Shown: positions 33,195 through 43,032, counted from the first letter of the stretch. The stretch: DNA of 57,911 nt from Streptomyces mayonensis (GCF_018982965.1 NZ_JACBYP010000047.1:1-57911), one strand, 5' to 3'. Numbers and translations are program-made. Notes: generated by a model from the sequence alone, not told the origin.

Positions 33195-34385
33195 ATGAAG
33201 GCAGTGACATGGCAGGGAAAGCGGGACGTGCGGGTCGAGGACGTGCCGGACCCGAGGATCGAGCAGCCGACCGACGCGGTCGTCCGCGTCACCTCCTCGG
33301 GCCTGTGCGGCTCCGACCTGCACCTCTACGAAGTGCTCACGCCGTTCATGACACCGGGCGACATCCTCGGGCACGAGCCGATGGGCATCGTGGAGGAGGT
33401 CGGCGCCGAGGTGACCAACCTGAAGCCCGGCGACCGGGTCGTGGTGCCGTTCCAGATCGCGTGCGGACACTGCCACATGTGCGGCACCGGGCTGCCGACC
33501 CAGTGCGAGACCACCCAGGTCACCGGCGAGGGCATGGGCGCCCCGCTGTTCGGCTACACCCGCCTGTACGGCGCCGTGCCCGGCGGCCAGGCCGAGTACC
33601 TGCGCGTGCCGCAGGCGCAGTACGGCCCGATCAAGGTGCCCGAGGGCCCGGCCGACGACCGCTTCGTCTACCTCTCCGACGTGCTGCCCACCGCCTGGCA
33701 GGCGGTCGAGTACGCCGCAGTCCCCGAGGGCGGCAGTGTGGCCGTACTGGGCCTCGGCCCGATCGGGGACATGGCGTGCCGGATCGCCCGGCTCAAGGGG
33801 GCCGACCAGGTGTTCGGCGTGGACCTCGTGCCGGAGCGGCTCGAGCGGGCCCGCGCGCGGGGCGTGGAGACGTACGACCTGCGCTCCTTCGGCAACGAGA
33901 AGGACCTCGTCGCCGCGATTCAGGACCGGACGGGCGGCCGCGGCCCCGACGCCGTGATCGACGCGGTCGGCACCGAGGCGCACGGCAGCGCCGTGGCCAA
34001 ACTGGTGCAGCAGACCGCAGCGGTGATGCCCCGGGCCATCGGCAGCCCCGTGGCGGAGCGGTTCAGCATCGACCGGCTCGCCGCGCTCTACACCGCCATC
34101 GACCTGGTGCGCCGCGGCGGCACCATCTCGCTCTCCGGCGTGTACGGCGGCATGGCCGACCCGATGCCGATGCTCACCATGTTCGACAAGCAGATCCAGC
34201 TGCGCATGGGCCAGGCCAACGTGCGCCGCTGGAGCGACGGCATCGTCCCGTACCTGACCGACGACGACCCGCTCGGCGTCGACGGCTTCGCCACCCACCA
34301 CGTGCCGCTGACGGACGCGCCGCACGCCTACGAGATGTTCCAGAAGAAGCAGGACGGCGCGGTCAAGGTGCTGATGCAGCCCTGA
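33195..34385 (+). CDS. Zinc-dependent alcohol dehydrogenase (formaldehyde dehydrogenase-like)
   Basis: Predicted 396 aa from the ATG at 33195. The catalytic zinc site uses SGLCGSDLHL (Cys38) and GHEPMG. The structural zinc loop is CGHCHMCGTGLPTQC, four cysteines. The Rossmann motif is VLGLGPIGDMACR near 181-193. The two-lobed MDR layout and ~390-residue length match the FdhA-like branch of zinc dehydrogenases that handle short alcohols or aldehydes with NAD. The exact substrate cannot be read. A ~200-base spacer follows before the convergent DNA ligase gene. Confidence 0.88.
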   Translation: MKAVTWQGKRDVRVEDVPDPRIEQPTDAVVRVTSSGLCGSDLHLYEVLTPFMTPGDILGHEPMGIVEEVGAEVTNLKPGDRVVVPFQIACGHCHMCGTGLPTQCETTQVTGEGMGAPLFGYTRLYGAVPGGQAEYLRVPQAQYGPIKVPEGPADDRFVYLSDVLPTAWQAVEYAAVPEGGSVAVLGLGPIGDMACRIARLKGADQVFGVDLVPERLERARARGVETYDLRSFGNEKDLVAAIQDRTGGRGPDAVIDAVGTEAHGSAVAKLVQQTAAVMPRAIGSPVAERFSIDRLAALYTAIDLVRRGGTISLSGVYGGMADPMPMLTMFDKQIQLRMGQANVRRWSDGIVPYLTDDDPLGVDGFATHHVPLTDAPHAYEMFQKKQDGAVKVLMQP

Positions 34386-34589
34386 CGCGACGAGACCTCG
34401 CCCGGTGCTTCCCGTCCGCCGCCGGCCCGCAGCCGTACCCGTGCGCCACCGAGGAGACGGGGGCCGTCGAGGAACGGTGCGCGCGCACCGCCGACGCCCG
34501 GCCCGAGGCGCCGGACGTGCTGGAACGGCGTCTGAGCGTCCCCCGCCCCGCCGGCCTGCCCGTGCGCTCCGCCCTGCGCGGCTCCGCGC

Positions 34590-35657
34590 TCACGGCCCGC
34601 CGAGGATCTCCGCCAGGTCGTAGCGGACCGGCTCCTCCAGCTGCCCGTAGGTGCAGCTCTCCGGCGTCCGGTCCGGGCGCCACCGGCGGAAACGGGCCGT
34701 GTGCCGGAACCGCGCCCCGTTCTCCATGTGGTCGTACGCCACCTCGACGACCCGCTCCGGCCGCAGCGGCACCCAGGACAGGTCCTTCTTGCCGGACCAC
34801 CGGCTCGGAGCCCCCGGCAGCCGCGCCGACTCGTGCGCCGCCTCCTCGGCCCACGCTGCCCACGGATGGCCCCGCACGTCGTCCATGCGCAGCGGCTCCA
34901 GCTCCTCCACCAGCTCGGCCCGGCGCTTCATGGTGAAGGCCGCGCAGACCCCCACGTGCTGGAGGACGCTCCGGTCGTCGTACAGGCCCAGCAGCAGCGA
35001 GCCGACCACGGGGCCGCTCTTGTGGAGGCGGTAACCGGCGACGACCACGTCCGCCGTGCGCTCGTGCTTGATCTTGTACATGGCCCGTTCGTCCTGCCGG
35101 TAGCGCAGGTCGAGCGGCTTGGCGACGACGCCGTCGAGCCCCGCACCCTCGTACTGCTCGAACCACCGCCGGGCCACCTCGATGTCGTCCGTCGCCGGCG
35201 CCACGTGCACCGGCGGCGTCACCCCGGACAGCGCCCGCACCAGCAGCGCCCGCCGGTCGGCCAGGCCCGTACCGAGCAGGGACTCGTCGTCCAGGGCCAG
35301 CAGGTCGAAGGCGACCAGCGACGCCGGCGTGCGCTCGGCCAGGGTCCGCACCCGCGAGTCGGCCGGGTGGATCCGCTCGCTGAGCGCGTCGAAGTCCAGG
35401 TGCCCCTCCCGCGCGACGACGATCTCCCCGTCCACCACGCACCGCTCGGGCAACCGCTCCCGCACCGCCGCCACCAGCTCCGGGAAGTACCTGGTCAACG
35501 GCTTGCCCGTCCGGCTGCCCAGCTCCACCTCGGCCCCGTCGCGGAACACGATCGCACGGAAGCCGTCCCACTTCGCCTCGTAGTGCATCCCCGGCGGGAT
35601 CCTCGCCACGGACTTGGCGAGCATCGGCTTCACGGGCGGCATGACGGGCAGGTCCAT
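34590..35657 (-). CDS. ATP-dependent DNA ligase (LigC-like)
   Basis: Predicted 355 aa from the ATG at 35657. Nucleotidyltransferase motif I is HYEAKWDGFRA with the adenylated Lys29. Motif III is SLVAFDLLAL, motif IV GLDGVVAKP and motif V MYKIKHERTADVV. The C-terminal OB fold covers about 215-350. It seals DNA nicks using ATP, as LigC does in backup non-homologous end joining. No ribosome site is visible; CAGAAT at 35664-35669 lies six bases before the start, so the message may be leaderless. It is divergent (74-base gap) from a LigD-type polymerase gene, an arrangement known in Streptomyces. Ku is not in this window. Confidence 0.92.
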   Translation of the reverse strand: MDLPVMPPVKPMLAKSVARIPPGMHYEAKWDGFRAIVFRDGAEVELGSRTGKPLTRYFPELVAAVRERLPERCVVDGEIVVAREGHLDFDALSERIHPADSRVRTLAERTPASLVAFDLLALDDESLLGTGLADRRALLVRALSGVTPPVHVAPATDDIEVARRWFEQYEGAGLDGVVAKPLDLRYRQDERAMYKIKHERTADVVVAGYRLHKSGPVVGSLLLGLYDDRSVLQHVGVCAAFTMKRRAELVEELEPLRMDDVRGHPWAAWAEEAAHESARLPGAPSRWSGKKDLSWVPLRPERVVEVAYDHMENGARFRHTARFRRWRPDRTPESCTYGQLEEPVRYDLAEILGGP

Positions 35658-35731
35658 GGTCCGATTCTGCGCGCCGTCCGTCCCCGACGCCTGATGTGCG
35701 AAGCGACCGGGCTGCCCCTACCGTGGCTCGC

Positions 35732-36757
35732 ATGGCGGAAGCGGTGGAACTGGAGGCGGGCGGGCGGACCGTGCGGCTGTCCAGCCCGGGGAAGGTGTTC
35801 TTCCCGGAGCGCGGCTACACCAAGCTCGACGTGGCCCGGTACTACCAGGCCGTCGCCCCCGGCATCCTGCGCGCCCTGCGCGAGAGGCCCACCACCCTCC
35901 AGCGCTACCCCGACGGCGTCACCGGCGAGTGGTTCTACCAGAAGCGCGCACCCAAGAGCATGCCGGACTGGATCCCGACCGCGCACATCACCTTCCCCAG
36001 CGGACGCAGCGCCGACGAGATGTGCCCCACCGAGGAGGCGGCCGTGCTGTGGGCCGCCCAGTACGGCACCCTCACCTTCCACCCCTGGCCGGTCCGTCGC
36101 GACGACGTCGACCACCCCGACGAACTGCGCATCGACCTCGACCCGCAGCCCGGCACCGACTACGACGACGCAGCCCGCGCCGCCCACGAACTGCGGGCGG
36201 TGCTGGAGGAGTTCGGCGGGCTGCGCGGCTGGCCCAAGACGTCCGGCGGGCGCGGCATCCACGTCTTCGTGCCGATCGCACCGCGCTGGACGTTCACCCA
36301 GGTGCGGCGCGCCGCCATCGCCGCCGGCCGCGAACTGGAACGGCGGATGCCCGAGCGGGTCACCATCAAGTGGTGGAAGGAGGAGCGCGGCGAGCGCATC
36401 TTCCTCGACTACAACCAGACCGCCCGCGACCGCACCATCGCCTCCGCCTACTCGGTGCGCCCCCGCCCGAACGCGCCGGTATCCGCGCCGCTGACCTGGG
36501 ACGAGGTGGGTGTCGCGCACCCGCAGGACTTCGACATCACGACCATGCCCGCGCGCTTCGCCGAACTCGGCGACGTGCACGCGGGCATGGACGACGAGAG
36601 ATACTCCCTCGACGCGCTCCTCGAACTGGCGACGAAGGACGAGCACGACCACGGGCTCAGCGACCTGCCGTACCCGCCCGAGTATCCGAAGATGCCCGGC
36701 GAACCGAGCCGGGTGCAGCCCAGCCGGGCCAGGAAGCAGGCTCCCGGCCCGGACTGA
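35732..36757 (+). CDS. LigD-type polymerase/primase domain protein
   Basis: Predicted 341 aa from the ATG at 35732. It is a stand-alone PolDom of the archaeo-eukaryotic primase fold, with conserved LSSPGKVFFPERG and YQKRAP, and the catalytic acidic pair in LRIDLDPQPG. The loop KTSGGRGIHVFVP and the basic TIKWWKEERGERIFLDYNQ region are also family features. It adds ribonucleotides or deoxynucleotides to ends during non-homologous end joining. No ribosome site is seen; TACCGT at 35719-35724 lies 7 bases before the ATG, so the message may be leaderless. It is divergent from the DNA ligase gene, and the two probably respond to the same repair need. Confidence 0.92.
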   Translation: MAEAVELEAGGRTVRLSSPGKVFFPERGYTKLDVARYYQAVAPGILRALRERPTTLQRYPDGVTGEWFYQKRAPKSMPDWIPTAHITFPSGRSADEMCPTEEAAVLWAAQYGTLTFHPWPVRRDDVDHPDELRIDLDPQPGTDYDDAARAAHELRAVLEEFGGLRGWPKTSGGRGIHVFVPIAPRWTFTQVRRAAIAAGRELERRMPERVTIKWWKEERGERIFLDYNQTARDRTIASAYSVRPRPNAPVSAPLTWDEVGVAHPQDFDITTMPARFAELGDVHAGMDDERYSLDALLELATKDEHDHGLSDLPYPPEYPKMPGEPSRVQPSRARKQAPGPD

Positions 36758-36775
36758 GCCGCAGCTCCCGGCTGT

Positions 36776-38983
36776 CTACAGCTCCCTGATCCGGACGTCC
36801 CGGTACGAGACGACGTCCGAGGTGCTGTGCACCTGCAGTCCGACGTAGCCGGAGGCGAACCGCCGCCCGTCCGTGCCCGGGTCGTCCGAGCGCTCGGGGT
36901 AGAAGGTCTGCCCGCCGAAGTTGTCGAACTCGTTGATCAGCACACCGTTGCGGAAGACCGAGTAGTGCTGGTCCTCCACCCGGATCTCGTAGTCGTTCCA
37001 GGTGCCCTTCTCCGTCACACCCGCGCCGGCCAGGCCGACCCGGTCGAAGCCGTACACGGAGCCGGACTTGTACATGTCGCCGCTCGGGCTGTCGAACGCC
37101 TGGATCTCGTGCCCGTACTTGATGGCGACCCACTCCGGACGCGACTCCTCCGGGTGGTCGTGCACCTGCGGGAAGCGCACGAAGACACCGCCGTTGGTGT
37201 TCGCGGTGCCCGCCGCGTCGTCACGCCACTGGAGCTTCAGCGAGAAGTTCCCGTACTTGCGCTCCGGGAACCACAGCATCCCGAGGCCGTCCTTCGAGGT
37301 GCCGGAGGTGATCGACCCGTCGGCGTTCAGCCCGAACGAACCGCCGCCCACGTGCTCCCACTTGGCGAAGGACTCCGCGGTGCCGTCGAGGATGGTGCGG
37401 TAGCCGTCGGTCTGGCCGGGAGTGCCGATCCCGGACTCCTTGGCGGCCTTGTTGATCGCCTGGAACTCCCGCTTGTCGATGACGCCCTCGGAGCGCAGCG
37501 CGCTGCCGACCTCACGGACGTGCTTGAGGAAGAGCGCCTGGGACGTCCACTCCTTCTCGTCCTCGATCATCTCGTTGATCCGGCACCGGTTGTTGGTGAT
37601 CCGGTTGGGCACACCCGTGTCCACCGTGCCGACGATCACGGTTGCCCGCTCGTCGAACTCCGGGCAGGGCGGCGCTGGAACCCCGCCGGCCACCACCGAG
37701 AAGCTCACGGTCAGCGGCTCGGACGTGTTGCCCGCCTGGTCGCTCGCCCGGTACGCCACGGTGTGCCGGCCCACGCGGTCGACGACCACCGGGTCGGTGT
37801 ACGCCAGGTAGGGCCCGGCGTCGAGGGAGTACTCCACGGCCGCGACACCGGAACCGCCCTCGTCCGTGGCGCTCACGGTCACCTTCGCGCTGCCGACGTA
37901 GGCACCGCTGGAGTTCTTGGTGCCGTCCACGGTCGCGCCGGTCACCGGCGGGGTGGTGTCCTGCGGGGGAGCGGCGACGACGGTGAAGCCGACGCTCTTC
38001 TCCTCGGCGGCGTTGCCCGCCTTGTCGGTGGCCCGGTAGCGCACGGTGTGCTCGCCGACCTCGTGCACCATGACCGGCGCCGTGTACGCCGTCCAGGCGC
38101 CGTCGCCGACCGCGTACTCGATGGTGTTGACGCCGGAACCGGTGTCGGAGGCGGTGACCGTCACCGTCGCCATGTCGATGTAGGCGCCGTCAGGGTCCTG
38201 TTCGCCGCTGACCGTCGCCGAGGTCTCCGGCGGGGTCGTGTCGTCGGTGTCGGGGGCGGCCACGGTGAACGTGACGCTCTTCTCCTCGGCGGCGTTGCCC
38301 GCCTTGTCGAACGCCCGGTAGCGCACCGTGTGTTCGCCGACCTGGTCGACGACGACCGGCGTGGTGTACGGCTGCCAGGCGTCGTCGCCGCCGAGCGTGT
38401 ACTCGATCCGCTCGACGCCGGAGCCGCCCTCGTCGGTGGCGGCGAGCGTCACGGTCGCTGAGCCGACGTAGGCGCCGTCGGCGTTCTGCGTGCCGCCCAC
38501 CTCCGCCGAGGTCTCGGGTGCCGTGGTGTCCTCGCCACCGCCGCCCTCGGTCACCACGAGCACGCCCTTCATGTCCCCGTGACCGGGGATCGTGCAGTGG
38601 TACATGTACGTGCCGGGCGTGAGGGTGACCTCGGCGGTGTGCTTGCCGCCCTGGGCGTCACCCGGGTTGGCCAGGATGTTCAGCTGGACGTCCTGGTTGT
38701 ACTCGGGATCGCTGGTCACGAACGTCAGCGTGTGCGGCATGCCGGTGGTGTTCCCGGTGGCCTCACTGTTCTCGAAGACGATCGTGGCCGGACCGGCCAC
38801 CGCCGTCTCCGGCGCCGACGTGTACTTGGTGATGTCGTCGCCCGCAGTCCAGGTCAGCACCTGGTCGGCGGCGGCCGCGGCGGGCGCCGCCGCGGGCTGT
38901 CCGGAGGCGGACGTCGCCTGCAGTCCGAGCATCATCAGCAGGCCGGCCAGCAGCGCGGCCCACATTCTTCGTTGGCGTATCAC
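36776..38983 (-). CDS. Secreted cupredoxin - OmpL47 repeats - DUF1080 protein
   Basis: Predicted 735 aa from the GTG at 38983, overlapping the TGA of the ThuA gene (GTGA), with GGGGA 5-9 nt upstream. A Sec signal spans residues 1-29. Residues 35-140 are a cupredoxin with ligands in GMPHTLTF (His) and YHCTIPGHGDM (Cys, His, Met), a type-1 copper site. Three OmpL47-like Ig domains of about 95 residues follow, each with DTTxPET, GAYVGSATVT, RIEYTL and HTVRYRAxDKAGN. After a ~100-residue link comes a DUF1080 domain (about 545-735), a concanavalin-like fold often called 3-keto-disaccharide hydrolase. It is secreted together with the ThuA-dehydrogenase protein. A role in extracellular sugar oxidation with a copper redox partner is inferred. 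Confidence 0.87.
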   Translation of the reverse strand: MIRQRRMWAALLAGLLMMLGLQATSASGQPAAAPAAAAADQVLTWTAGDDITKYTSAPETAVAGPATIVFENSEATGNTTGMPHTLTFVTSDPEYNQDVQLNILANPGDAQGGKHTAEVTLTPGTYMYHCTIPGHGDMKGVLVVTEGGGGEDTTAPETSAEVGGTQNADGAYVGSATVTLAATDEGGSGVERIEYTLGGDDAWQPYTTPVVVDQVGEHTVRYRAFDKAGNAAEEKSVTFTVAAPDTDDTTPPETSATVSGEQDPDGAYIDMATVTVTASDTGSGVNTIEYAVGDGAWTAYTAPVMVHEVGEHTVRYRATDKAGNAAEEKSVGFTVVAAPPQDTTPPVTGATVDGTKNSSGAYVGSAKVTVSATDEGGSGVAAVEYSLDAGPYLAYTDPVVVDRVGRHTVAYRASDQAGNTSEPLTVSFSVVAGGVPAPPCPEFDERATVIVGTVDTGVPNRITNNRCRINEMIEDEKEWTSQALFLKHVREVGSALRSEGVIDKREFQAINKAAKESGIGTPGQTDGYRTILDGTAESFAKWEHVGGGSFGLNADGSITSGTSKDGLGMLWFPERKYGNFSLKLQWRDDAAGTANTNGGVFVRFPQVHDHPEESRPEWVAIKYGHEIQAFDSPSGDMYKSGSVYGFDRVGLAGAGVTEKGTWNDYEIRVEDQHYSVFRNGVLINEFDNFGGQTFYPERSDDPGTDGRRFASGYVGLQVHSTSDVVSYRDVRIREL

Positions 38984-41457
38984 TCGGTCCCCCTCGCCAG
39001 CTGTCCGGCGGCCGGCGTCGGACCGCCGCCCTCGTAAGTGACCCTCCACAGCGCCGACTTGGCGTCCGAGGTGAAGAAGCCGCGCCCGTAGTCCAGGACG
39101 TACAGCGCGCCGTCCGGGCCGAACTTCCAGCCCATCAGGTTCTTGATGCCGTCGTTGCCGACCGGCACGATCCTCTTCAGCGACTCCGAGTGCACGGGCA
39201 GACCGCCGTCGCCCTGCGTCTTCGGGTCCATCAGCACCGCGTTGCGCGGCTGGTCGGCGTCGTAGAAGTCGCCGACGAACCACTTGCCGTCCCAGTACGC
39301 GGGCCACTTGGTCTCGCTGGTGCTGTCCGCGTCGTAGCGGTAGACCGGGCCGTTCATCGCGGCCTGGCCGCCGCCCTTGAGCCAGGGCAGCCGGTAGACG
39401 GCCTCGTCCTCGTCGTAGGACGGGACCCCGTTCTCGTCGCGCGGGAAGTCGGGGCCGCCGCCCTGGGGCGAGTACCAGATGTTGTTGCCGGTCACCGGCG
39501 GCAGGTTGACCAGGCCGTCGTTGTTCGGCGACTCGTTCTTCGGCGCGTCGCAGTCGTACCAGCCCAGCGGCTTCGACGGGTCCGGCAGGTTCCGGTCCCG
39601 GTACGGCTGCTTGTTGCCCATGCAGTACGGCCAGCCGCGGTTGCTCGCCTCGGTGATCGCGGCGAACGTGTCGTACTTGGCCGGACCCCACGTCGGCGAC
39701 GGGGCACCGGCGTCCGGGCCGACCCAGCCGGCGTACAGCGTGTCGGTCTTCTTGTCGACGGAGATGCGCGCGGGGTTGCGCACACCCATCACGTAGATCT
39801 CGCCGCGGGTCTTGCCGCCGCCCTCGGCGGTCTCCTTGCCGGTGAAGAGATTGCCCTCGGGGAGCGTGTACGTCCCGTCCGGCTCCGGGTGGATGCGCAG
39901 GATCTTGCCGTTGAGGTTGTTGGTGTTGCCGGCGGTGCGGCGCGCGTCGGCGAAGGACACGCCCTTGAAGTTGGGCTCCGGGTTGTTGCCGGAGTAACCG
40001 TCGCTGAAGCCGCTGGAGTTGTTGTCACCGGTGGCGATGTACAGGTTGTCCTGGGAGTCCCAGGCCAGTCCGCCGCCCGCGTGGCAGCAGCTGTGGATCT
40101 GCACCGGCCACTTCAGCAGCACCTTCTCGCTGCCGAGGTCCAGCTTGTTGGTGGCCTGGTCGAGCGTGAAGCGGGAGACCCGCCGCTCGGCCATGTGGGT
40201 GTCCCGGTTGATCTCGGAGTGCGGGGTGTAGTGCAGGTACACCCAGCCGTTGTCCTCGAACTGCGGGTCCAGCTCGATGCCGAGCAGGCCCTCCTCGACC
40301 TTGACCAGCTCGTCGCCGCCGCCCTTGTTGCCGAAGACGGTCAGTGCGCCGGCCAGCGTGACCTTGTCGGTCTTCGGGTCCCAGACGTGGATCTCGCCCG
40401 TGCCCTTGCCGATGTCCGGGTCGTCCCAGTCGGTCACCACCGGCTGGGAGGCGTCCTTGCCGCCGCGCCCGATGTAGAGGACGCGGCCGTCGGGAGCGGT
40501 GACCAGGCCGTGCGGTTCGCCGATCTGGTCGTTCTGGCCGGGCTGGTTGGGGTCGGTGAGCCGCTCGGCCTTGTAGTTGGCGTCGATGGTGGCCTTGCAG
40601 TCGGCCTGCGACAGCCGCGTGGTCCACAGCAGCGCGCCGCGCAGGTGGGTGCGGAAGTCGGTCTCGTCGTACGACGACACCGTGCCGCCCATGCCGGTGT
40701 AGAAGGACCGGCCGCCGTCGTAGTCGCGGCACCAGCTGACCGGGTGGTCCGCCCCGTTGGCGCTCGCGCCGGGCGCGTACGTCGACTCGCGCACCCGGGC
40801 CACCGTGTGCACGTCGCCGGACGGGCTGGTCTGCCAGTTCAGCCACTTGTCGGGGCGCTTCCACTCCAACGGCAGGTCCTTGGTGGCCGGATGGCGCCGG
40901 TCACCGACCTCGACCGTGGCCCGCTGGACCTCCGTCGGGCTGTCGGCGGCCGGACGGGCGCCGACCAGACCGGTGAACCAGTCCGAGTAGGGCTCGGCGC
41001 GGGCGGCGTCGTGGATGCCGACGAACCCGCCGCCGGCCTCCATGTACGCCTCGAGGCCCGCCTCCTGGGCCGGCGCCAGGACGTCGCCGCCGCCGGTCAG
41101 GAACACCACCGCGTTGAAGCGGCTGAGCCGCGTCTCGTTGGTGAAGACGTTGGCGTTGTCCGTGGCCGTGACCTCGAAGCGCTCCTTCTCGGGGCCGGAC
41201 CGGCCGATCGCCTCGATGGCCGCGATCCCGGCGTTGACGACGGGCGACTCGTCGCCGGCGGCGGCGGACCCGTAGTAGATCAGCACACGTACGTTGGAGC
41301 CGCCTGGCGGCGACTTGATCGACATCGTTGTCAGCGACGGATCCGGCGCCGGACGTGCACTGGCGGCAGGGCCGGCCAGCAGTCCCGCGGCGACGAAACC
41401 GGCGGTGGCGAAGGCTGCCAAGCCTCTGCTTCTCGCGCTCAACCCTCTCAAGGGCAT
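38980..41457 (-). CDS. Secreted ThuA domain - glucose/sorbosone dehydrogenase fusion
   Basis: Predicted 825 aa from the ATG at 41457 (GAGGAGGT 4 nt upstream; the longer frame to 41592 is untranslated). A signal peptide spans residues 1-36. The ThuA domain (about 50-270) is glutamine-amidotransferase-like: NVRVLIYYGSA, AVVFLTGGGDVL, GGGFVGIHDAA. The rest is a six-bladed propeller of the GSDH family (about 300-800) with DQIGEPHGLVTAPDGRVLYIG, WPVQIHSCCHAGGGLAWDS and GWVGPDAGAPSPTWGP, which may bind PQQ. ThuA proteins act on disaccharides such as trehalose. It is the first gene of a two-gene secreted redox operon, divergent from a small laccase. It has a consensus-like promoter at 41492-41520. 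Confidence 0.88.
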   Translation of the reverse strand: MPLRGLSARSRGLAAFATAGFVAAGLLAGPAASARPAPDPSLTTMSIKSPPGGSNVRVLIYYGSAAAGDESPVVNAGIAAIEAIGRSGPEKERFEVTATDNANVFTNETRLSRFNAVVFLTGGGDVLAPAQEAGLEAYMEAGGGFVGIHDAARAEPYSDWFTGLVGARPAADSPTEVQRATVEVGDRRHPATKDLPLEWKRPDKWLNWQTSPSGDVHTVARVRESTYAPGASANGADHPVSWCRDYDGGRSFYTGMGGTVSSYDETDFRTHLRGALLWTTRLSQADCKATIDANYKAERLTDPNQPGQNDQIGEPHGLVTAPDGRVLYIGRGGKDASQPVVTDWDDPDIGKGTGEIHVWDPKTDKVTLAGALTVFGNKGGGDELVKVEEGLLGIELDPQFEDNGWVYLHYTPHSEINRDTHMAERRVSRFTLDQATNKLDLGSEKVLLKWPVQIHSCCHAGGGLAWDSQDNLYIATGDNNSSGFSDGYSGNNPEPNFKGVSFADARRTAGNTNNLNGKILRIHPEPDGTYTLPEGNLFTGKETAEGGGKTRGEIYVMGVRNPARISVDKKTDTLYAGWVGPDAGAPSPTWGPAKYDTFAAITEASNRGWPYCMGNKQPYRDRNLPDPSKPLGWYDCDAPKNESPNNDGLVNLPPVTGNNIWYSPQGGGPDFPRDENGVPSYDEDEAVYRLPWLKGGGQAAMNGPVYRYDADSTSETKWPAYWDGKWFVGDFYDADQPRNAVLMDPKTQGDGGLPVHSESLKRIVPVGNDGIKNLMGWKFGPDGALYVLDYGRGFFTSDAKSALWRVTYEGGGPTPAAGQLARGTE

Positions 41458-41491
41458 GGGCACCTCCTCGGTCACGGCAGCAGCGCCAAGG

Positions 41492-41520
41492 AAGCTAGAC
41501 CTCTTTGCGCGGTACGCCAA
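41492..41520 (-). promoter_or_regulatory. Predicted promoter of the ThuA operon
   Basis: Minus strand: TTGGCG (41515-41520), a 17-base spacer and TAGCTT (41492-41497). Transcription would begin near 41485, giving a ~28-base leader with the ribosome site before the ATG at 41457. Confidence 0.55.
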
Positions 41521-41657
41521 TAGGTATGACCGGGATTCAACGAACTTTGTCCTGAGTGTGGATAAACGTGGCGTCAAACGGTACGGTCCCACAGGCTCAT
41601 CACAGCCAATCAGGCCTTGAGTCTGCGCACATTCCGTATCGGCGTGGGGAGTTCGGC

Positions 41658-42680
41658 ATGGACAGGCGAGGCTTCAACCGACGGGTACTGCTGGGCGGCG
41701 CCGCCGTCGCGACATCGTTGTCGATCGCGCCGGAGGCCGCCGGCGAGACCGCAGCCAAGGGCGTCACCGCCAGGACGGCAGCGGCCGGGGGCGAGGTGAG
41801 ACACCTCAAGATGTACGCCGAGAAACTGCCGAACGGTCAGATGGGCTACGGCTTCGAGAAGGGCAAGGCGTCCATTCCGGGCCCGCTGATCGAGGTCAAC
41901 GAGGGCGACACGCTCCACATCGAGTTCACCAACACCATGGACGTACGGGCGAGTCTGCACGTCCACGGCCTGGACTACGAGATCTCCAGCGACGGCACGG
42001 CCATGAACAAGAGCGACGTCGAGCCCGGCGGAACCCGCACCTACACCTGGCGCACGCACAAGCCCGGCCGCCGCGACGACGGCACCTGGCGCTCCGGCAG
42101 CGCGGGCTACTGGCACTACCACGACCACGTCGTCGGCACCGAGCACGGCACCGGCGGCATCCGCAACGGCCTGTACGGACCGGTGATCGTGCGGCGCAAG
42201 GGCGACGTACTGCCGGACGCCACGCACACGATCGTCTTCAACGACATGCTCATCAACAACCGCGAGCCCCACACCGGCCCCGACCTCGAGGCCACCGTGG
42301 GCGACCGGGTCGAGATCGTCATGATCACGCACGGCGAGTACTACCACACCTTCCACATGCACGGTCACCGCTGGGCCGACAACCGCACCGGCATCCTCAC
42401 CGGGCCCGACGACCCGAGCCGGGTCGTCGACAACAAGATCACCGGCCCCGCCGACTCGTTCGGCTTCCAGATCATCGCGGGGGAGGGGGTGGGCGCCGGG
42501 GCGTGGATGTACCACTGCCATGTGCAGAGCCACTCCGACATGGGGATGGTGGGGCTGTTCCTGGTGAAGAAGCCCGACGGCACGATCCCCGGTTACGAGC
42601 CGCACGAGCACGGCGCCAAGGCCGCCGGCGGCGGGTCCGGCGCCGAGGAGAAGACGGCCGGACACGAGCACGCACACTGA
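41658..42680 (+). CDS. Two-domain small laccase (multicopper oxidase, SLAC-type)
   Basis: Predicted 340 aa from the ATG at 41658 (GGGGAG upstream). The signal MDRRGFNRRVLLGGAAVA is twin-arginine-like, so the enzyme is exported folded with copper. There are only two cupredoxin domains (about 45-190 and 200-310), as in trimeric small laccases. Copper ligands: HVHG (101-104), YWHYHDH, HTFHMHGH and YHCHVQSHSDMGM (type-1 Cys, His, Met). It oxidises phenols and reduces oxygen to water outside the cell. The C-terminus is polar and ends GHEHAH. It is divergent from the ThuA/cupredoxin operon. A Glu/His-coding hexanucleotide repeat lies just after its stop. From memory it corresponds to SCO6712 of S. 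coelicolor. Confidence 0.93.
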   Translation: MDRRGFNRRVLLGGAAVATSLSIAPEAAGETAAKGVTARTAAAGGEVRHLKMYAEKLPNGQMGYGFEKGKASIPGPLIEVNEGDTLHIEFTNTMDVRASLHVHGLDYEISSDGTAMNKSDVEPGGTRTYTWRTHKPGRRDDGTWRSGSAGYWHYHDHVVGTEHGTGGIRNGLYGPVIVRRKGDVLPDATHTIVFNDMLINNREPHTGPDLEATVGDRVEIVMITHGEYYHTFHMHGHRWADNRTGILTGPDDPSRVVDNKITGPADSFGFQIIAGEGVGAGAWMYHCHVQSHSDMGMVGLFLVKKPDGTIPGYEPHEHGAKAAGGGSGAEEKTAGHEHAH

Positions 42681-42700
42681 CACGAGCAACAAGCATCGGC

Positions 42701-42760
<60 letters not shown>

Positions 42761-42839
42761 GCGGGGTGCGGGGCCGGCCGACGCCGGGCCTCCGTGTCGC
42801 ACGGAGCATGCCCCGCGTCGGACCGGCCCGGGACGCGCG

Positions 42840-42861
42840 GGCGGGCGCCTGGGCGCCCGCC
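42840..42861 (+). terminator. GC-rich hairpin after the laccase gene
   Basis: GGCGGGCGCC (42840-42849) and GGCGCCCGCC (42852-42861) can pair into a stem of about 9 bp. It lies 160 bases after the laccase stop and before the LacI gene. Confidence 0.5.
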
Positions 42862-43032
42862 GGGCGCACCGTCGGCGACCGGGTCAGCTCTTCTCGTGCG
42901 TCCTCCGCCTGAACATGAGTCCATCGTGCTCCCGAACCGGCCCCTCCACAAGGAGGTTTCCGGCCCGCACGGCCCCCTTCCGCCCGACGGCCTGCCGCTA
43001 TCCTGAGCCGCAGCCGCCGAGGAGGAGTGCCC

